This document shows positions 53,292 through 61,421 of a stretch of DNA of 64,000 bases, one piece after another. Numbering within the stretch: the stretch's first letter is position 1; the number at the start of each line of letters is the position of its first letter. The notes under the pieces are model-generated. The model saw only the letters and a list, made by a program, of their open reading frames with translations. It searched no databases and had not been told where the DNA came from. The translations under genes and the position numbers were made by a program. Source of the DNA: Eubacterium ramulus (GTDB taxonomy: Bacteria > Bacillota > Clostridia > Lachnospirales > Lachnospiraceae); the NCBI RefSeq assembly GCF_003122485.1, contig NZ_JRFU01000061.1, positions 28,801-92,800 on the forward strand, read 5' to 3'.

Positions 53292-54386
53292 TTTAAACAC
53301 ATGATATGAGTCAATTACATAGTTGTAGAAATCATTGGAAGCTCCTAACATTGCAATCGGAACGTAAGTATCATACGCACCCGGATCTTCTAAATATACA
53401 TCTCTGCAATGGCACGCGATACCACCAAGTTCAAACGGTATCTCTCGCATGGCTTTCATGTATTCTTTAACGCCCAGTTTATTACCAGATGGAGTAACAT
53501 CAATCAATCTTCGAATAAGACCAGATTTGCCATCTGTAATCTTTACTGGTCTGTTCGTACCCATAAGCAAAAATGCATTGAACTTATTTGAATATGTAGA
53601 CTTAAATTTCTCATTTACGGTCATAAGTTCATGCGAAACCAAGCTATTCAATCTTGTATTATCCTCAATCTTTGACAGGTCACCATCATGTTGGATAGCC
53701 ACAAGTGGGTTAGTTTTAAAAGCTTCCAAAGCAAAAGAGTTACTAGCAGAGCCCAATGCTTTCGCATCAAACACCGAATAGTAACCCTCAAATAACATTT
53801 GGATAATATTTATGATTGTTGATTTACCGCTACCCGCAGCTCCATAAAACACCATGAACTTCTGTAATGTCTTAGAAGCTCCGGTAACGATAGCCCCAAT
53901 AACCCACTCAATCTTGTGCCGCTCGCCTTCAGAATATAAAGTAGAGATAAGTTTCTCGTATGCATCTATATTTGTAGGTTCCAGTGGGTAATTGAGTTTT
54001 TTACTTGCGTAATCTTCCTTGGTCGTTTCCACATTAGAGAATATCAATGTTTCGTCAAGTGGATGAAAATTATCTCTAAGCTGCTTTTGACAATACTTGT
54101 GCCACGAGTCGATCGAACCAGAATCAGAATCCCACATATATAACGGGATAAGAGAATCAGTTGTCTTCTCTCTGTACTCAGCAACAAATTTTTTGATCTC
54201 ACGGTCTACAATCCTGACAACTTCTTGTTCATCTGTGGACCACAAATGCTTCTCTTCATCCCAAATAGCATAAAAATCTCCGCCGCGAATCATTAAATCT
54301 GTGCTTCGATTATTAATGATAAATTTGGGATATATTTCAACCACACCCTGTTTTTTGGTTCGGGTTGCGATTTTAAAAAAATCCAT
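53289..54386 (-). CDS. SF3 helicase (D5/phage primase-helicase type)
   Basis: 365 aa. Walker A GAAGSGKST at 182-190, Walker B VAIQHDGDLS, motif C LLMGTNRPVKI and the Arg finger region SGLIRRLIDV. The N-terminal 150 residues are a helicase-adjacent domain without a visible primase site. The chain stops at TGA where homologues continue into a C-terminal winged domain; that domain is encoded in frame just downstream. It unwinds the fork as a hexamer. It is co-transcribed with the polymerase. Confidence 0.88.
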   Translation of the reverse strand: MDFFKIATRTKKQGVVEIYPKFIINNRSTDLMIRGGDFYAIWDEEKHLWSTDEQEVVRIVDREIKKFVAEYREKTTDSLIPLYMWDSDSGSIDSWHKYCQKQLRDNFHPLDETLIFSNVETTKEDYASKKLNYPLEPTNIDAYEKLISTLYSEGERHKIEWVIGAIVTGASKTLQKFMVFYGAAGSGKSTIINIIQMLFEGYYSVFDAKALGSASNSFALEAFKTNPLVAIQHDGDLSKIEDNTRLNSLVSHELMTVNEKFKSTYSNKFNAFLLMGTNRPVKITDGKSGLIRRLIDVTPSGNKLGVKEYMKAMREIPFELGGIACHCRDVYLEDPGAYDTYVPIAMLGASNDFYNYVIDSYHVFK

Positions 54387-54407
54387 ATTACATCAATTTA
54401 TCTCCTC

Positions 54408-54938
54408 TCATGAAATTGTATCTAGGTACCATAAAAGCTGTACCCAGATCTCAACGTTACGCAAGTCGTCCTTACTTCCATGGATTGTAAACAAACCGCC
54501 ATGACCATCTGGCTCGTAATCGTTCCTCATAAATTGATTCAGTATGAGTCGAACATATCTACGATCGTAATTATCATCTGTCATAGAAGATAATCCAAGA
54601 CTTGCTACCATTTGCCAAAACCATTGTTTTGTCCGGTTTCCCTTTTGTGGATTATCCATGATGGTTTCTTCACAGCGTAAGGCCAGTGCAATCATCATTT
54701 CAAGCATTGAACATGTCTCTGGCAATGCAGCTTCGACATCCTCATAGCGATATCTTTTCAAATCAGAAAACCGGTAACGAAGCCCTAATCCGTCACCGGC
54801 TCTATTACTATCCATTGGAAGTGCTGGATCATACTCTCTGTGATATAACGCATCCAATAGGTAGCCATATGAAATATCGCGTATATGCTTATCGACGATA
54901 GAACGTAACCATTTATAATATTCGTCGTTAATATCCAT
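54408..54938 (-). CDS. conserved phage protein upstream of the helicase
   Basis: 176 aa: YLLDALYHREYDPALPMDSN, then RAGDGLGLRYRF, and LNQFMRNDYEPDGHGGLFTI. It is a common Firmicute phage protein always placed near the primase-helicase or polymerase. A role in replication is inferred from place only. Confidence 0.72.
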   Translation of the reverse strand: MDINDEYYKWLRSIVDKHIRDISYGYLLDALYHREYDPALPMDSNRAGDGLGLRYRFSDLKRYRYEDVEAALPETCSMLEMMIALALRCEETIMDNPQKGNRTKQWFWQMVASLGLSSMTDDNYDRRYVRLILNQFMRNDYEPDGHGGLFTIHGSKDDLRNVEIWVQLLWYLDTIS

Positions 54939-54952
54939 AGGCTACCTCCTGT

Positions 54953-55492
54953 TTAAAACATATCTCTATAGTTGGAGTCATCCTTGAGAATCTCGAAGTC
55001 TGTTTCAAGCTCCTCATTTCTGACATATACTGTATCTTCTTCGTATTCACCGAAATGATCTAATGATTCCTCACCGACAATCTCATCAACATTTGTGATC
55101 ACATTATCGTATTCATCCGCCAGAACGCCGTCGGCGTATAATGTTAATGTCTGTGTTTTGAAATCATTAGTGTCAAATTCATCAGGCGAAATCACCTGTG
55201 GTGTATAAACTTCTACCACTTCTTTTTCATCCTCCTTTTTTATTTTTGAATAGTTAGTATAGTTGGATGCCATTTCGCGATACTGATTAACCTCTTCTTT
55301 TGTCGGTTCTGGTTCTGTATCGCCTTCGGTTGGCTCTTCCAGCTTTTTCATTTTCTTTGCATAAACTTCTTTTACAGATGCAATCTCTTCCTCTGCAATC
55401 TGTTCATATTTTGTTTTTAATACTCGTTCGGTAACAATTGTTCCAAGTGCTGCGCCTGCTAAAAATATCAATAAATTTTTACATGTATTCAT
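54953..55492 (-). CDS. membrane-anchored acidic protein
   Basis: 179 aa from ATG 55492 (AAGGAG ten bases upstream). An N-terminal transmembrane helix (KNLLIFLAGAALGTIVTE), a coiled-coil stalk and an acidic, Tyr-rich C-terminal part (VDEIVGEESLDHFGEYEED). A DUF-type phage membrane protein of the kind found near DUF6353 genes. Function is unknown. Confidence 0.72.
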   Translation of the reverse strand: MNTCKNLLIFLAGAALGTIVTERVLKTKYEQIAEEEIASVKEVYAKKMKKLEEPTEGDTEPEPTKEEVNQYREMASNYTNYSKIKKEDEKEVVEVYTPQVISPDEFDTNDFKTQTLTLYADGVLADEYDNVITNVDEIVGEESLDHFGEYEEDTVYVRNEELETDFEILKDDSNYRDMF

Positions 55493-55682
55493 CTTCTTCA
55501 TACTCCTTATATAGTGTTGTTACGTCGTCCTCTTTATCGTCGGGTTTCAATGTTATAGCAGTTATTGCGAGGCCACCGAAAAATAACGATAGACTCAAAA
55601 ATACACCGCCTGTAATATGTCGCTTCTTACTTGTGCTCAGTGACATTTGCAACATGTATAGCATCCTTTCGATTTTATCCAT
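55479..55682 (-). CDS. single-pass membrane protein
   Basis: 67 aa from ATG 55682 (AAAGGGG upstream; a TTG three codons earlier is possible). A transmembrane helix (ITGGVFLSLSLFFGGLAITAI) then an acidic tail. It overlaps the 54953 gene. Confidence 0.68.
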   Translation of the reverse strand: MDKIERMLYMLQMSLSTSKKRHITGGVFLSLSLFFGGLAITAITLKPDDKEDDVTTLYKEYEEDEYM

Positions 55683-55687
55683 ACCGT

Positions 55688-55768
55688 TCAACCCCTTTGT
55701 AATATGGCGATTCCTCCCATGAAGAATATGCTTGCTAAAGTGACAAATACAAATGTATATTTTCTCAT
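55688..55768 (-). CDS. 26-aa transmembrane micro-protein
   Basis: MRKYTFVFVTLASIFF, then MGGIAILQRG. AAAAGGAGGATTAAATCG precedes the ATG. A single hydrophobic helix, in tandem with two other membrane proteins. Confidence 0.65.
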   Translation of the reverse strand: MRKYTFVFVTLASIFFMGGIAILQRG

Positions 55769-55772
55769 CGAT

Positions 55773-56522
55773 TTAATCCTCCTTTTCGTACACCCTTACG
55801 TAATCGACAGGGCTATTCCAAGATTCAGTGCAACTCGAAATATCTCCATCACGCATTGCAGATCGGTTCAAATTATCCCAGTCTATTACAAATTCAGACA
55901 TACAACCATTATGTTTTGTAACAATGTTAGCACTATCGGTATCATTGTCATCTTTTTGATCGGCGAGGATACATGGAATGACTGTCCCGTTCATTAATAC
56001 CAAGTCAAACCAGGTTCCAATTTCCGATGTAAAATACGAACCAATGGCGACACAATATCGTCCATCGACTTGTCGAATACCAAATTTTCCTGTGTAAGCT
56101 TCAGTATTCTGCAGTATATACTGAGCTGAACTACGGTCTGTGATCATATTGTAATCCATGAATGATTTGTACCCGGACGTCTCCGGAGCATCATAATCAA
56201 TATATGCACAGGACTGCTTTGAAATGTAGCTTTTATATAGATATCCAGTTTGACCATCGTGATTAATAGATACCCATTCGTCGTCATAATCAGAATATTC
56301 AATTTGCGTGTTGAAAATATAAGTATCAAGAATTTCAGAATCTGTAGATGGAGATAGCCGAACGTTAACAGATGCAGTAGTATATCCAATGTATGTAGGC
56401 TTTAAGAGTTGGATAGTTACCAACGATATTCCTGCTGTAGTTGCCGATGCATTAATCGGCCTACAAATAGATAAACTCAGTAGAGTAACCATGGCAAAAG
56501 CCCTTATTTTTCGTAATATCAT
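55773..56522 (-). CDS. secreted SH3-domain protein
   Basis: 249 aa with a signal peptide (AFAMVTLLSLSICRPINASA). An SH3b domain follows (ASVNVRLSPSTDSEILDTY, then TGYLYKSYI). The C-terminal half (YCVAIGSYFTSEIGTWFDL, VIPCILADQKDDNDT, HNGCMSEFVIDW) is a family found in Clostridial phages and resembles 3D/RlpA-like beta barrels. It may act on the cell wall during early infection. Confidence 0.78.
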   Translation of the reverse strand: MILRKIRAFAMVTLLSLSICRPINASATTAGISLVTIQLLKPTYIGYTTASVNVRLSPSTDSEILDTYIFNTQIEYSDYDDEWVSINHDGQTGYLYKSYISKQSCAYIDYDAPETSGYKSFMDYNMITDRSSAQYILQNTEAYTGKFGIRQVDGRYCVAIGSYFTSEIGTWFDLVLMNGTVIPCILADQKDDNDTDSANIVTKHNGCMSEFVIDWDNLNRSAMRDGDISSCTESWNSPVDYVRVYEKED

Positions 56523-56749
56523 ACTTTACTCGCTCTCTTATCACAAATATAAATTTGTCCGCCAATCTGACAACCTTCAATCTTGCCGAGTGTATATAAG
56601 GTTCGGACTGTGGAAACACCAGTGTTCATTTTTACTGCCGCCTCCTCAAGCGTAAGTAAACCCGGTAAATTAACCGTATCGCCACTGAATATTTCCTCAT
56701 TTTCCAGATTGTTTTCTAAAATATAAATAATCAATTCTCTTCCAGTCAT
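56519..56749 (-). CDS. helix-turn-helix protein (excisionase/MerR-like)
   Basis: 76 aa. LLTLEEAAVKMNTGVSTVR, then LYTLGKIEGCQIGGQIYICD, the HTH_17/excisionase fold. AAAGGAGGATCC precedes the start. It may bind early promoters or serve as an excisionase. Confidence 0.8.
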   Translation of the reverse strand: MTGRELIIYILENNLENEEIFSGDTVNLPGLLTLEEAAVKMNTGVSTVRTLYTLGKIEGCQIGGQIYICDKRASKV

Positions 56750-56842
56750 ACTATGGATCCTCCTTTGATAAAAACATTTTTACTTTCGATCGATGAGATC
56801 TCTATACTTATTTCCCGATACTGTGGTATTCAGACCTGCCAT

Positions 56843-57772
56843 TCACATCATATTTACAATCGGTCCGTCTACATTGAAATCAAGAATGATGTTGCGTTCA
56901 TAACCATTGATGAAATTCTCTTTGGCTTTGTACATATCATCAAAAATACCAAAGTCAACGAAATTATCGCCAACAGCATTATCATCGCAATAAAGCCATC
57001 CGACTACCTGTCCTTCTGCTGTACGAGGGAAACCAAGAGCCTCATATGCATCATTCAGGAATAAGAAACCATCTCGTTTCAGCTGATCATTTAACTGAGA
57101 CTGGATGCTTTTAAGAACCCACATATTGTGGCTTGGGTCTTTGGTCCAACCATTACAACCCTCGGCGTATACTCTTGCATATCCGCTGAATCGTTCCGGA
57201 TCGTATACGTTGTATGTAGACTTTACAGTCTTCTCTTTACCATCTTCGTCTTTGATTTTTTCTTTTACAACCTCCGCATGAGTATCAAATCGAAGCTCCT
57301 GATCCAGATCTTTACCGAATTTGTCAACCACACGTTTACGATAATCCTTGAACGCTTTATCTACAGACGCGTATGCTGCAGCGAGTCCAAGATTTCTCTT
57401 TCTGATAATATTGTGAGATGCCAGAATTGACATTACAGATAATGTACCCATTGCTACTGCTGGTCCATACAATTTGATAAGTTTAACCATTGTCTGCGCA
57501 CGAATGATCATACGGTCTTTCTTCGCGTCAGCTGGAGTATACTCTTCGGGAAGATTGTCTGGGTGCTCTTCAGCATCGTTTACAGCTGCAATGTCGTCCT
57601 TATGAGATTCCATAATGTCGTTCAGTTTCGTAGATGCTTTGCAAGCCATTACAGCTCCTGTCACACCCAAAACAATACCGGAGACCAAAAGAATCTCCGG
57701 GCTGTATTTCATAGTTTTCAGTTTTACTTTTCCAAGCGATCTTGTCATTTTATTCATAATATTAGCTTTCAT
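56843..57772 (-). CDS. DUF6353-family membrane protein (paralogue 1)
   Basis: 309 aa from ATG 57772 (GAGGAGG upstream). Two N-terminal transmembrane segments (SPEILLVSGIVLGVTGAVM; AVAMGTLSVMSILASHNII) are followed by a charged helical linker and a conserved C-terminal domain (FLFLNDAYEALGFPR, then VGWLY and VDFGIFDD). The same layout occurs at 59894 and 61422. Function is unknown. Confidence 0.8.
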   Translation of the reverse strand: MKANIMNKMTRSLGKVKLKTMKYSPEILLVSGIVLGVTGAVMACKASTKLNDIMESHKDDIAAVNDAEEHPDNLPEEYTPADAKKDRMIIRAQTMVKLIKLYGPAVAMGTLSVMSILASHNIIRKRNLGLAAAYASVDKAFKDYRKRVVDKFGKDLDQELRFDTHAEVVKEKIKDEDGKEKTVKSTYNVYDPERFSGYARVYAEGCNGWTKDPSHNMWVLKSIQSQLNDQLKRDGFLFLNDAYEALGFPRTAEGQVVGWLYCDDNAVGDNFVDFGIFDDMYKAKENFINGYERNIILDFNVDGPIVNMM

Positions 57773-57773
57773 T

Positions 57774-57986
57774 TTATTCTGCCTCCTCATAACCTACTTT
57801 GTGCACATAATCTACGCTATCTGGCGCACAGCCAAACTCCGGACAAAGTGATAACCACAATTCTTCTAATTCAGACATATTGCTGACATTCAATTCCGTT
57901 TCATCGCCGTCATTGAAACCAATTCTATATGTCATCGGCTTTTCGGTTTCAACCACGATGTTTTTACCTGCTCTTTTAATATTCAT
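57774..57986 (-). CDS. small phage protein
   Basis: 70 aa: KNIVVETEKPMTYRIGFND, then LSLCPEFGCAPDSVDYV. Mixed beta. Its start overlaps the DUF6378 gene stop. No known role. Confidence 0.68.
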   Translation of the reverse strand: MNIKRAGKNIVVETEKPMTYRIGFNDGDETELNVSNMSELEELWLSLCPEFGCAPDSVDYVHKVGYEEAE

Positions 57987-58633
57987 TATTTGTTCTCTCC
58001 CCTATCTAATTTTACTGCTGGTGGCATTTTAAGAACCCATTTGCCAGATGCAGAAAGTCCAATACCATATCCAGATAATAATTTATGCAGATCATTCCAT
58101 CCATATTTTTCTTTCATATATCCGCGCCAGCCAGATTCGCCACAAATATAATAATATTCATTGATCGAGCATGAGCCATAGCGCTTGATAATTTGTTTTA
58201 TTCCATTAAGAGCGATAGCAGCCTCTACTGGGTTATCAAACGCCATAACGTTTACTGGATACGGAATATCATCACCTTTTGGGTCACCAGCTGCACCTGC
58301 TTCGCCAAGGATATTTTCATCTGTTCCTTCAACAGGTTTATTCATAAACTGTCCGAAACCGTCGTAATCAAATTTGCTCTGAATTTCTCCACCGAGAGCT
58401 GCATAGCCACAAATATCAATCCAGTTATCGTCCTTATACACTCCTCCCGCATTACGAGCTACCTTGAGCAATACCATCATGTTTGCCACATCAACAGATG
58501 AAATATCATGGTTCAGATACACGCTCCATAACTGAGCAATACGATCAAAGCTATCCTCCGGTTTGCCATATGCGCCTTCACGCTCTCCGTTAATGATGCT
58601 TTCTGCCTTGTTTAAAATCTCTTTTCTGTTCAT
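57986..58633 (-). CDS. DUF6378-domain protein with C-terminal YGW domain
   Basis: 215 aa. Residues 1-90: NKAESIINGEREGAYGKPED, RIAQLWSVYL, DVANMMVLLKVARN and DICGYAALGG, the DUF6378 pattern. Residues 145-215 (IKRYGSCSINEYYYICG, KYGWNDLHKL, SGKWVLKMPP) match the end of the 58664 protein. DUF6378 is widespread in phages and unstudied. Confidence 0.8.
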   Translation of the reverse strand: MNRKEILNKAESIINGEREGAYGKPEDSFDRIAQLWSVYLNHDISSVDVANMMVLLKVARNAGGVYKDDNWIDICGYAALGGEIQSKFDYDGFGQFMNKPVEGTDENILGEAGAAGDPKGDDIPYPVNVMAFDNPVEAAIALNGIKQIIKRYGSCSINEYYYICGESGWRGYMKEKYGWNDLHKLLSGYGIGLSASGKWVLKMPPAVKLDRGENK

Positions 58634-58663
58634 ACTAATTTCTCCTTTCGATTTGTATATAAA

Positions 58664-59287
58664 TTATTTAATTGGTACCACTTTCGGGAAACGAATCATG
58701 TAATCTCCGCCATGAACACGAATAATATCTGCATTACGAAGATTTTTCCATCCGTAGTTATTATCTGTGTAATTACCGGTGATTCCTACAAGCTCGTATA
58801 AATCTGCAACTGTAGCTGAACCATAATCGTCGATTATAGCATCAAGACTGTCTAATACGTCCTCTGCCTCTCCACGACTCTCAAGTAAAATATCATCAAA
58901 TTCATACACTGATCTTCTTGTGTAACTGCGATCGTCTCTTCTGGAATTATCCGAATATGATCTATACGAAACGTAGCTTGAATTTGGTCTATTGTTGCCT
59001 CCACGATTTCCTTTCGGTTTTGTATCACCAAAGAACATGATATTAATTCCGTCCCAAACTATATCCAGAACAGTATTTTTAATAGCTGGAACCAAAATAT
59101 CCATAACTGTATGCTCCATTACGCCACCAGAATTCTCAGATACGAATGCATCAGTAAATTTAGAAGCTTTGGTTTTCTTTCTGGTTTTAACCTTACCGGT
59201 TACAACTTTTTCAACTTTTTTCTTTTCTTTTTCCCCTTTCTCCTCTTTTGATCTGTGAGAATTTGCTGGAAGATTATTGATATCCAT
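58664..59287 (-). CDS. basic phage protein with C-terminal YGW domain
   Basis: 207 aa. A Lys-rich start (EEKGEKEKKKVEKVV), a helical middle (NTVLDIVWDGINIMFFG), a disordered Ser/Arg stretch and the C-terminal domain shared with the 57986 protein (IIDDYGSATVADLYELVG, YGWKNL, DYMIRFPKV). The repeated domain suggests a common partner. Function is unknown. Confidence 0.75.
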   Translation of the reverse strand: MDINNLPANSHRSKEEKGEKEKKKVEKVVTGKVKTRKKTKASKFTDAFVSENSGGVMEHTVMDILVPAIKNTVLDIVWDGINIMFFGDTKPKGNRGGNNRPNSSYVSYRSYSDNSRRDDRSYTRRSVYEFDDILLESRGEAEDVLDSLDAIIDDYGSATVADLYELVGITGNYTDNNYGWKNLRNADIIRVHGGDYMIRFPKVVPIK

Positions 59288-59300
59288 ACTTACGCTCCTT

Positions 59301-59495
59301 TTACGCTTCCATAATTGTCAATTTCCCTGGTAATGTGATTCTTGAATCGGCTGTACGCTTCGCCCATTTCTTAAACTGATACGCCAGATTGCTACGTGCC
59401 TTTTTCTCAGAAGACGCGGTTGTTTCCCCCTGCCATCTATTTGAAATACACTTATCGAACTCCATCACCGGTCCATCATATCTATATACCGCCAT
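59301..59495 (-). CDS. conserved small phage protein (YDGPVMEFD family)
   Basis: 64 aa: YRYDGPVMEFDKCISNRW, then ASSEKKARSNLAYQFKKW. I recognise this in many Firmicute phages, usually in the early region. Role unknown, perhaps nucleic-acid binding given the basic helix. Confidence 0.72.
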   Translation of the reverse strand: MAVYRYDGPVMEFDKCISNRWQGETTASSEKKARSNLAYQFKKWAKRTADSRITLPGKLTIMEA

Positions 59496-59519
59496 ACGTT
59501 ACCTCCAAAATAAAAAGAG

Positions 59520-59541
59520 ACATACCTTGTTACAGGTATGC
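59520..59541 (-). terminator. intrinsic terminator
   Basis: Minus strand GCATACCT and AGGTATGT pair; TCTCTTTTTATTTT follows. It ends the 59561 gene. Confidence 0.72.
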
Positions 59542-59560
59542 CCCTCAGCCTAGAATATAA

Positions 59561-59830
59561 TTATTCTACTGGACTCTCGTCAACATCTTCCACAGTGCAG
59601 TAGCTGTCAACTACATTTTCGTCGTAATCGTAGTTGCCTCCATTTGATTTTCTTGAACCTAAAGCATATCCAAGAATTCCAAGAGTTACACCAGCAACTA
59701 CCATACCGATAGTTTTACCGTGTTTCTTGAATCCTGCTTTTGCTTTATCAAGTTTGCTTTCAGCAACTTCAGTTACTTCTACATCCTCTACAGTTTCCAT
59801 TTCTACTACTTTTTTGTTTTCATCTGACAT
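59561..59830 (-). CDS. membrane protein with glycine-zipper helix
   Basis: 89 aa. An acidic N-terminus, one hydrophobic helix (TIGMVVAGVTLGILGYALGS) with small-residue spacing, and an acidic C-terminus. TATAAAGGAGGACATAAC precedes the start, and copy a of the intergenic element lies just upstream. It probably packs in the membrane with a partner. Confidence 0.75.
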   Translation of the reverse strand: MSDENKKVVEMETVEDVEVTEVAESKLDKAKAGFKKHGKTIGMVVAGVTLGILGYALGSRKSNGGNYDYDENVVDSYCTVEDVDESPVE

Positions 59831-59866
59831 TGTTATGTCCTCCTTTATAATAATTTTTATATTCTG

Positions 59867-59892
59867 TCATTAAAGACGTTGAAATTTTCGCG
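59867..59892 (-). promoter_or_regulatory. recurrent intergenic element (copy a)
   Basis: Minus strand CGCGAAAATTTCAACGTC, then TTTAATGA. It starts right after the DUF6353 gene stop and precedes the 59561 gene. Confidence 0.6.
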
Positions 59893-59893
59893 T

Positions 59894-60664
59894 TTACATA
59901 AGTTTTGAGAAATCATATCTCGGGGCTACGGTATAATCCATAACCAGACTAGGCGTTCCATCTTCACCGACAATGGAATCAAACGACACCTCGATCAATC
60001 CCTCATCCAGATTCCATCCAAGTTCGTCACTGATCTTTGTGTGAGGAATACCTAACTCATCATATAAATCTGATAAAGAGACGTACATGTCATATGTCAT
60101 TGTACGGTTGAGTTTGTTAATTGCAGCTTCAATTTTGTTTTTGTTTGATGAGAATGGATAGTTCGAAATAACATCAATACATTTATAATCTCCATTCCCA
60201 ATAACAATCGTTTTAGTAGCCGGTTCTTTTTTGACAACCCGTTTTGCTTTATCTTCTTTAGCTTTCTGATTGATCACGCGCTCTTTTTCCTCGCCAATCT
60301 CCTCAACAACTCTGCGTCGATAGTCGAATAAAGCTTCTTTTGACAAATTACAAGCCGTAGCCAGAGCTGCTTTCTGTCTGAGATTGATTGAATTTGCACC
60401 GATCAGGCAAGTGATAGATAATCCGCCTAAAATAAATGATGGTATGTACGGTTTCCATGCAGCTATAAAAATATCTTTTTTGGTGAATTCCTGTTCATTT
60501 TCCTCAGCAATCTCAGCCGCTTCGTCAATTAGTCTCAAAGCTTTTGGAGTTGCCGTTACCGCAGATATAGTAGCCCCAATTCCAAGCCCTATCCCTACTG
60601 CTGTAAGAAGTGCTGGACTGTTTTTACTAATCCCTGTTCTAATGTTACCAATAAAATTTGTCAT
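59894..60664 (-). CDS. DUF6353-family membrane protein (paralogue 2)
   Basis: 256 aa. NSPALLTAVGIGLGIGATI and YIPSFILGGLSITCLIGAN are transmembrane; the linker is highly charged (EEKERVINQKAKEDK). The C-terminal domain reads MYVSLSDLYDELGIPHTK, DELGWNLDEGLIEV and DGTPSLVMDY. This is the most typical member here. Function is unknown. Confidence 0.82.
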   Translation of the reverse strand: MTNFIGNIRTGISKNSPALLTAVGIGLGIGATISAVTATPKALRLIDEAAEIAEENEQEFTKKDIFIAAWKPYIPSFILGGLSITCLIGANSINLRQKAALATACNLSKEALFDYRRRVVEEIGEEKERVINQKAKEDKAKRVVKKEPATKTIVIGNGDYKCIDVISNYPFSSNKNKIEAAINKLNRTMTYDMYVSLSDLYDELGIPHTKISDELGWNLDEGLIEVSFDSIVGEDGTPSLVMDYTVAPRYDFSKLM

Positions 60665-60679
60665 GTTATCAGTTCCTTT

Positions 60680-60910
60680 CTACGCTAAATTTATTGATTG
60701 ATAACTAAAAGTGTTCCAAATCGTCTTAATGCCTGTTTTGTTGCCACACGAGATATAAATCGGTTCATTATTAACGGTTTGAATATCAACGGTTCTGTTG
60801 AAACCATCAATACTTATGACCGTACAATGGACACCTGCATTTCTTTTACAATGCCCATTTAATACGACTTCGTCTCCGATTTTCAATTTGTCGAACTCAG
60901 TCATTGTCAT
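60680..60910 (-). CDS. small beta-rich phage protein
   Basis: 76 aa: FDKLKIGDEVVLNGHCKRN, then VISIDGFNRTVDIQTV, an SH3/KOW-like beta pattern. GGAGGAAAGACAAA precedes the start. The function is unknown. Confidence 0.65.
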   Translation of the reverse strand: MTMTEFDKLKIGDEVVLNGHCKRNAGVHCTVISIDGFNRTVDIQTVNNEPIYISCGNKTGIKTIWNTFSYQSINLA

Positions 60911-60937
60911 TTTGTCTTTCCTCCTGTTCTTTTGCTG

Positions 60938-61186
60938 TTAGCTATACGTAAGCATAAGAAAAGTAATTAGATTCTGTGTCGCCATGTCGTCTTCAGCAGG
61001 CATAATGTCCCATCCTCGATCATATCTTGCTGTGATTTTTCCATCAATTTTGATACATAGCTTATGAATGCGACCGTTACCGATTCCAAATTTACTTCCT
61101 TTGGTAAACACCTTTACTACGTAATATGCGTCTACCATATCCATATCTGTATTTTTCGGAATTTTTATATTTTCTTCATACAACAT
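60938..61186 (-). CDS. phage hypothetical protein
   Basis: 82 aa: YYVVKVFTKGSKFGIGNG, then DGKITARYDRGWDIMPAE. Mixed beta; unrecognised. Confidence 0.63.
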   Translation of the reverse strand: MLYEENIKIPKNTDMDMVDAYYVVKVFTKGSKFGIGNGRIHKLCIKIDGKITARYDRGWDIMPAEDDMATQNLITFLMLTYS

Positions 61187-61222
61187 ATGTTTCCTCCCTT
61201 GAAAAATATAAAAGGAAGAGAC

Positions 61223-61375
61223 CTAAGCCTCCTCCTGTTCTTTCTGAGCAAGATACTCTTCCACTTTTTCGTCAATCTGCTTCTCTGCACGATTCTCTGA
61301 AATCACACCAATTACAATCGCTGCGAGTGCATTAATCGCTACAATAGCAAATTTACTCCAATCTGTTTTCTTCAT
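61223..61375 (-). CDS. 50-aa membrane micro-protein
   Basis: MKKTDWSKFAIVAINALAAI, then VIGVISENRAEK and an acidic coiled end (EQEEA). AAAGGAGGATG precedes the ATG. The last codons form half of a terminator hairpin, with the stop in its loop. Confidence 0.72.
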   Translation of the reverse strand: MKKTDWSKFAIVAINALAAIVIGVISENRAEKQIDEKVEEYLAQKEQEEA

Positions 61376-61393
61376 AGTGTCTACATCCTCCTT

Positions 61394-61419
61394 TCATTAA
61401 GGTGTTTGAAATTTTTGCG
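61394..61419 (-). promoter_or_regulatory. recurrent intergenic element (copy c)
   Basis: Minus strand TTCGCAAAAATTTCAAACA, then CCTTAATGA. It starts directly after the stop of the 61422 DUF6353 gene. Confidence 0.55.
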
Positions 61420-61421
61420 AA

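Noticed and set aside
50238..54386. General reassignment of TGA to a sense codon in the phage
   Set aside because: Only one in-frame TGA was noticed at a domain boundary; other phage genes end normally and use TGG for Trp, and the tRNA-like gene has no readable UCA anticodon.
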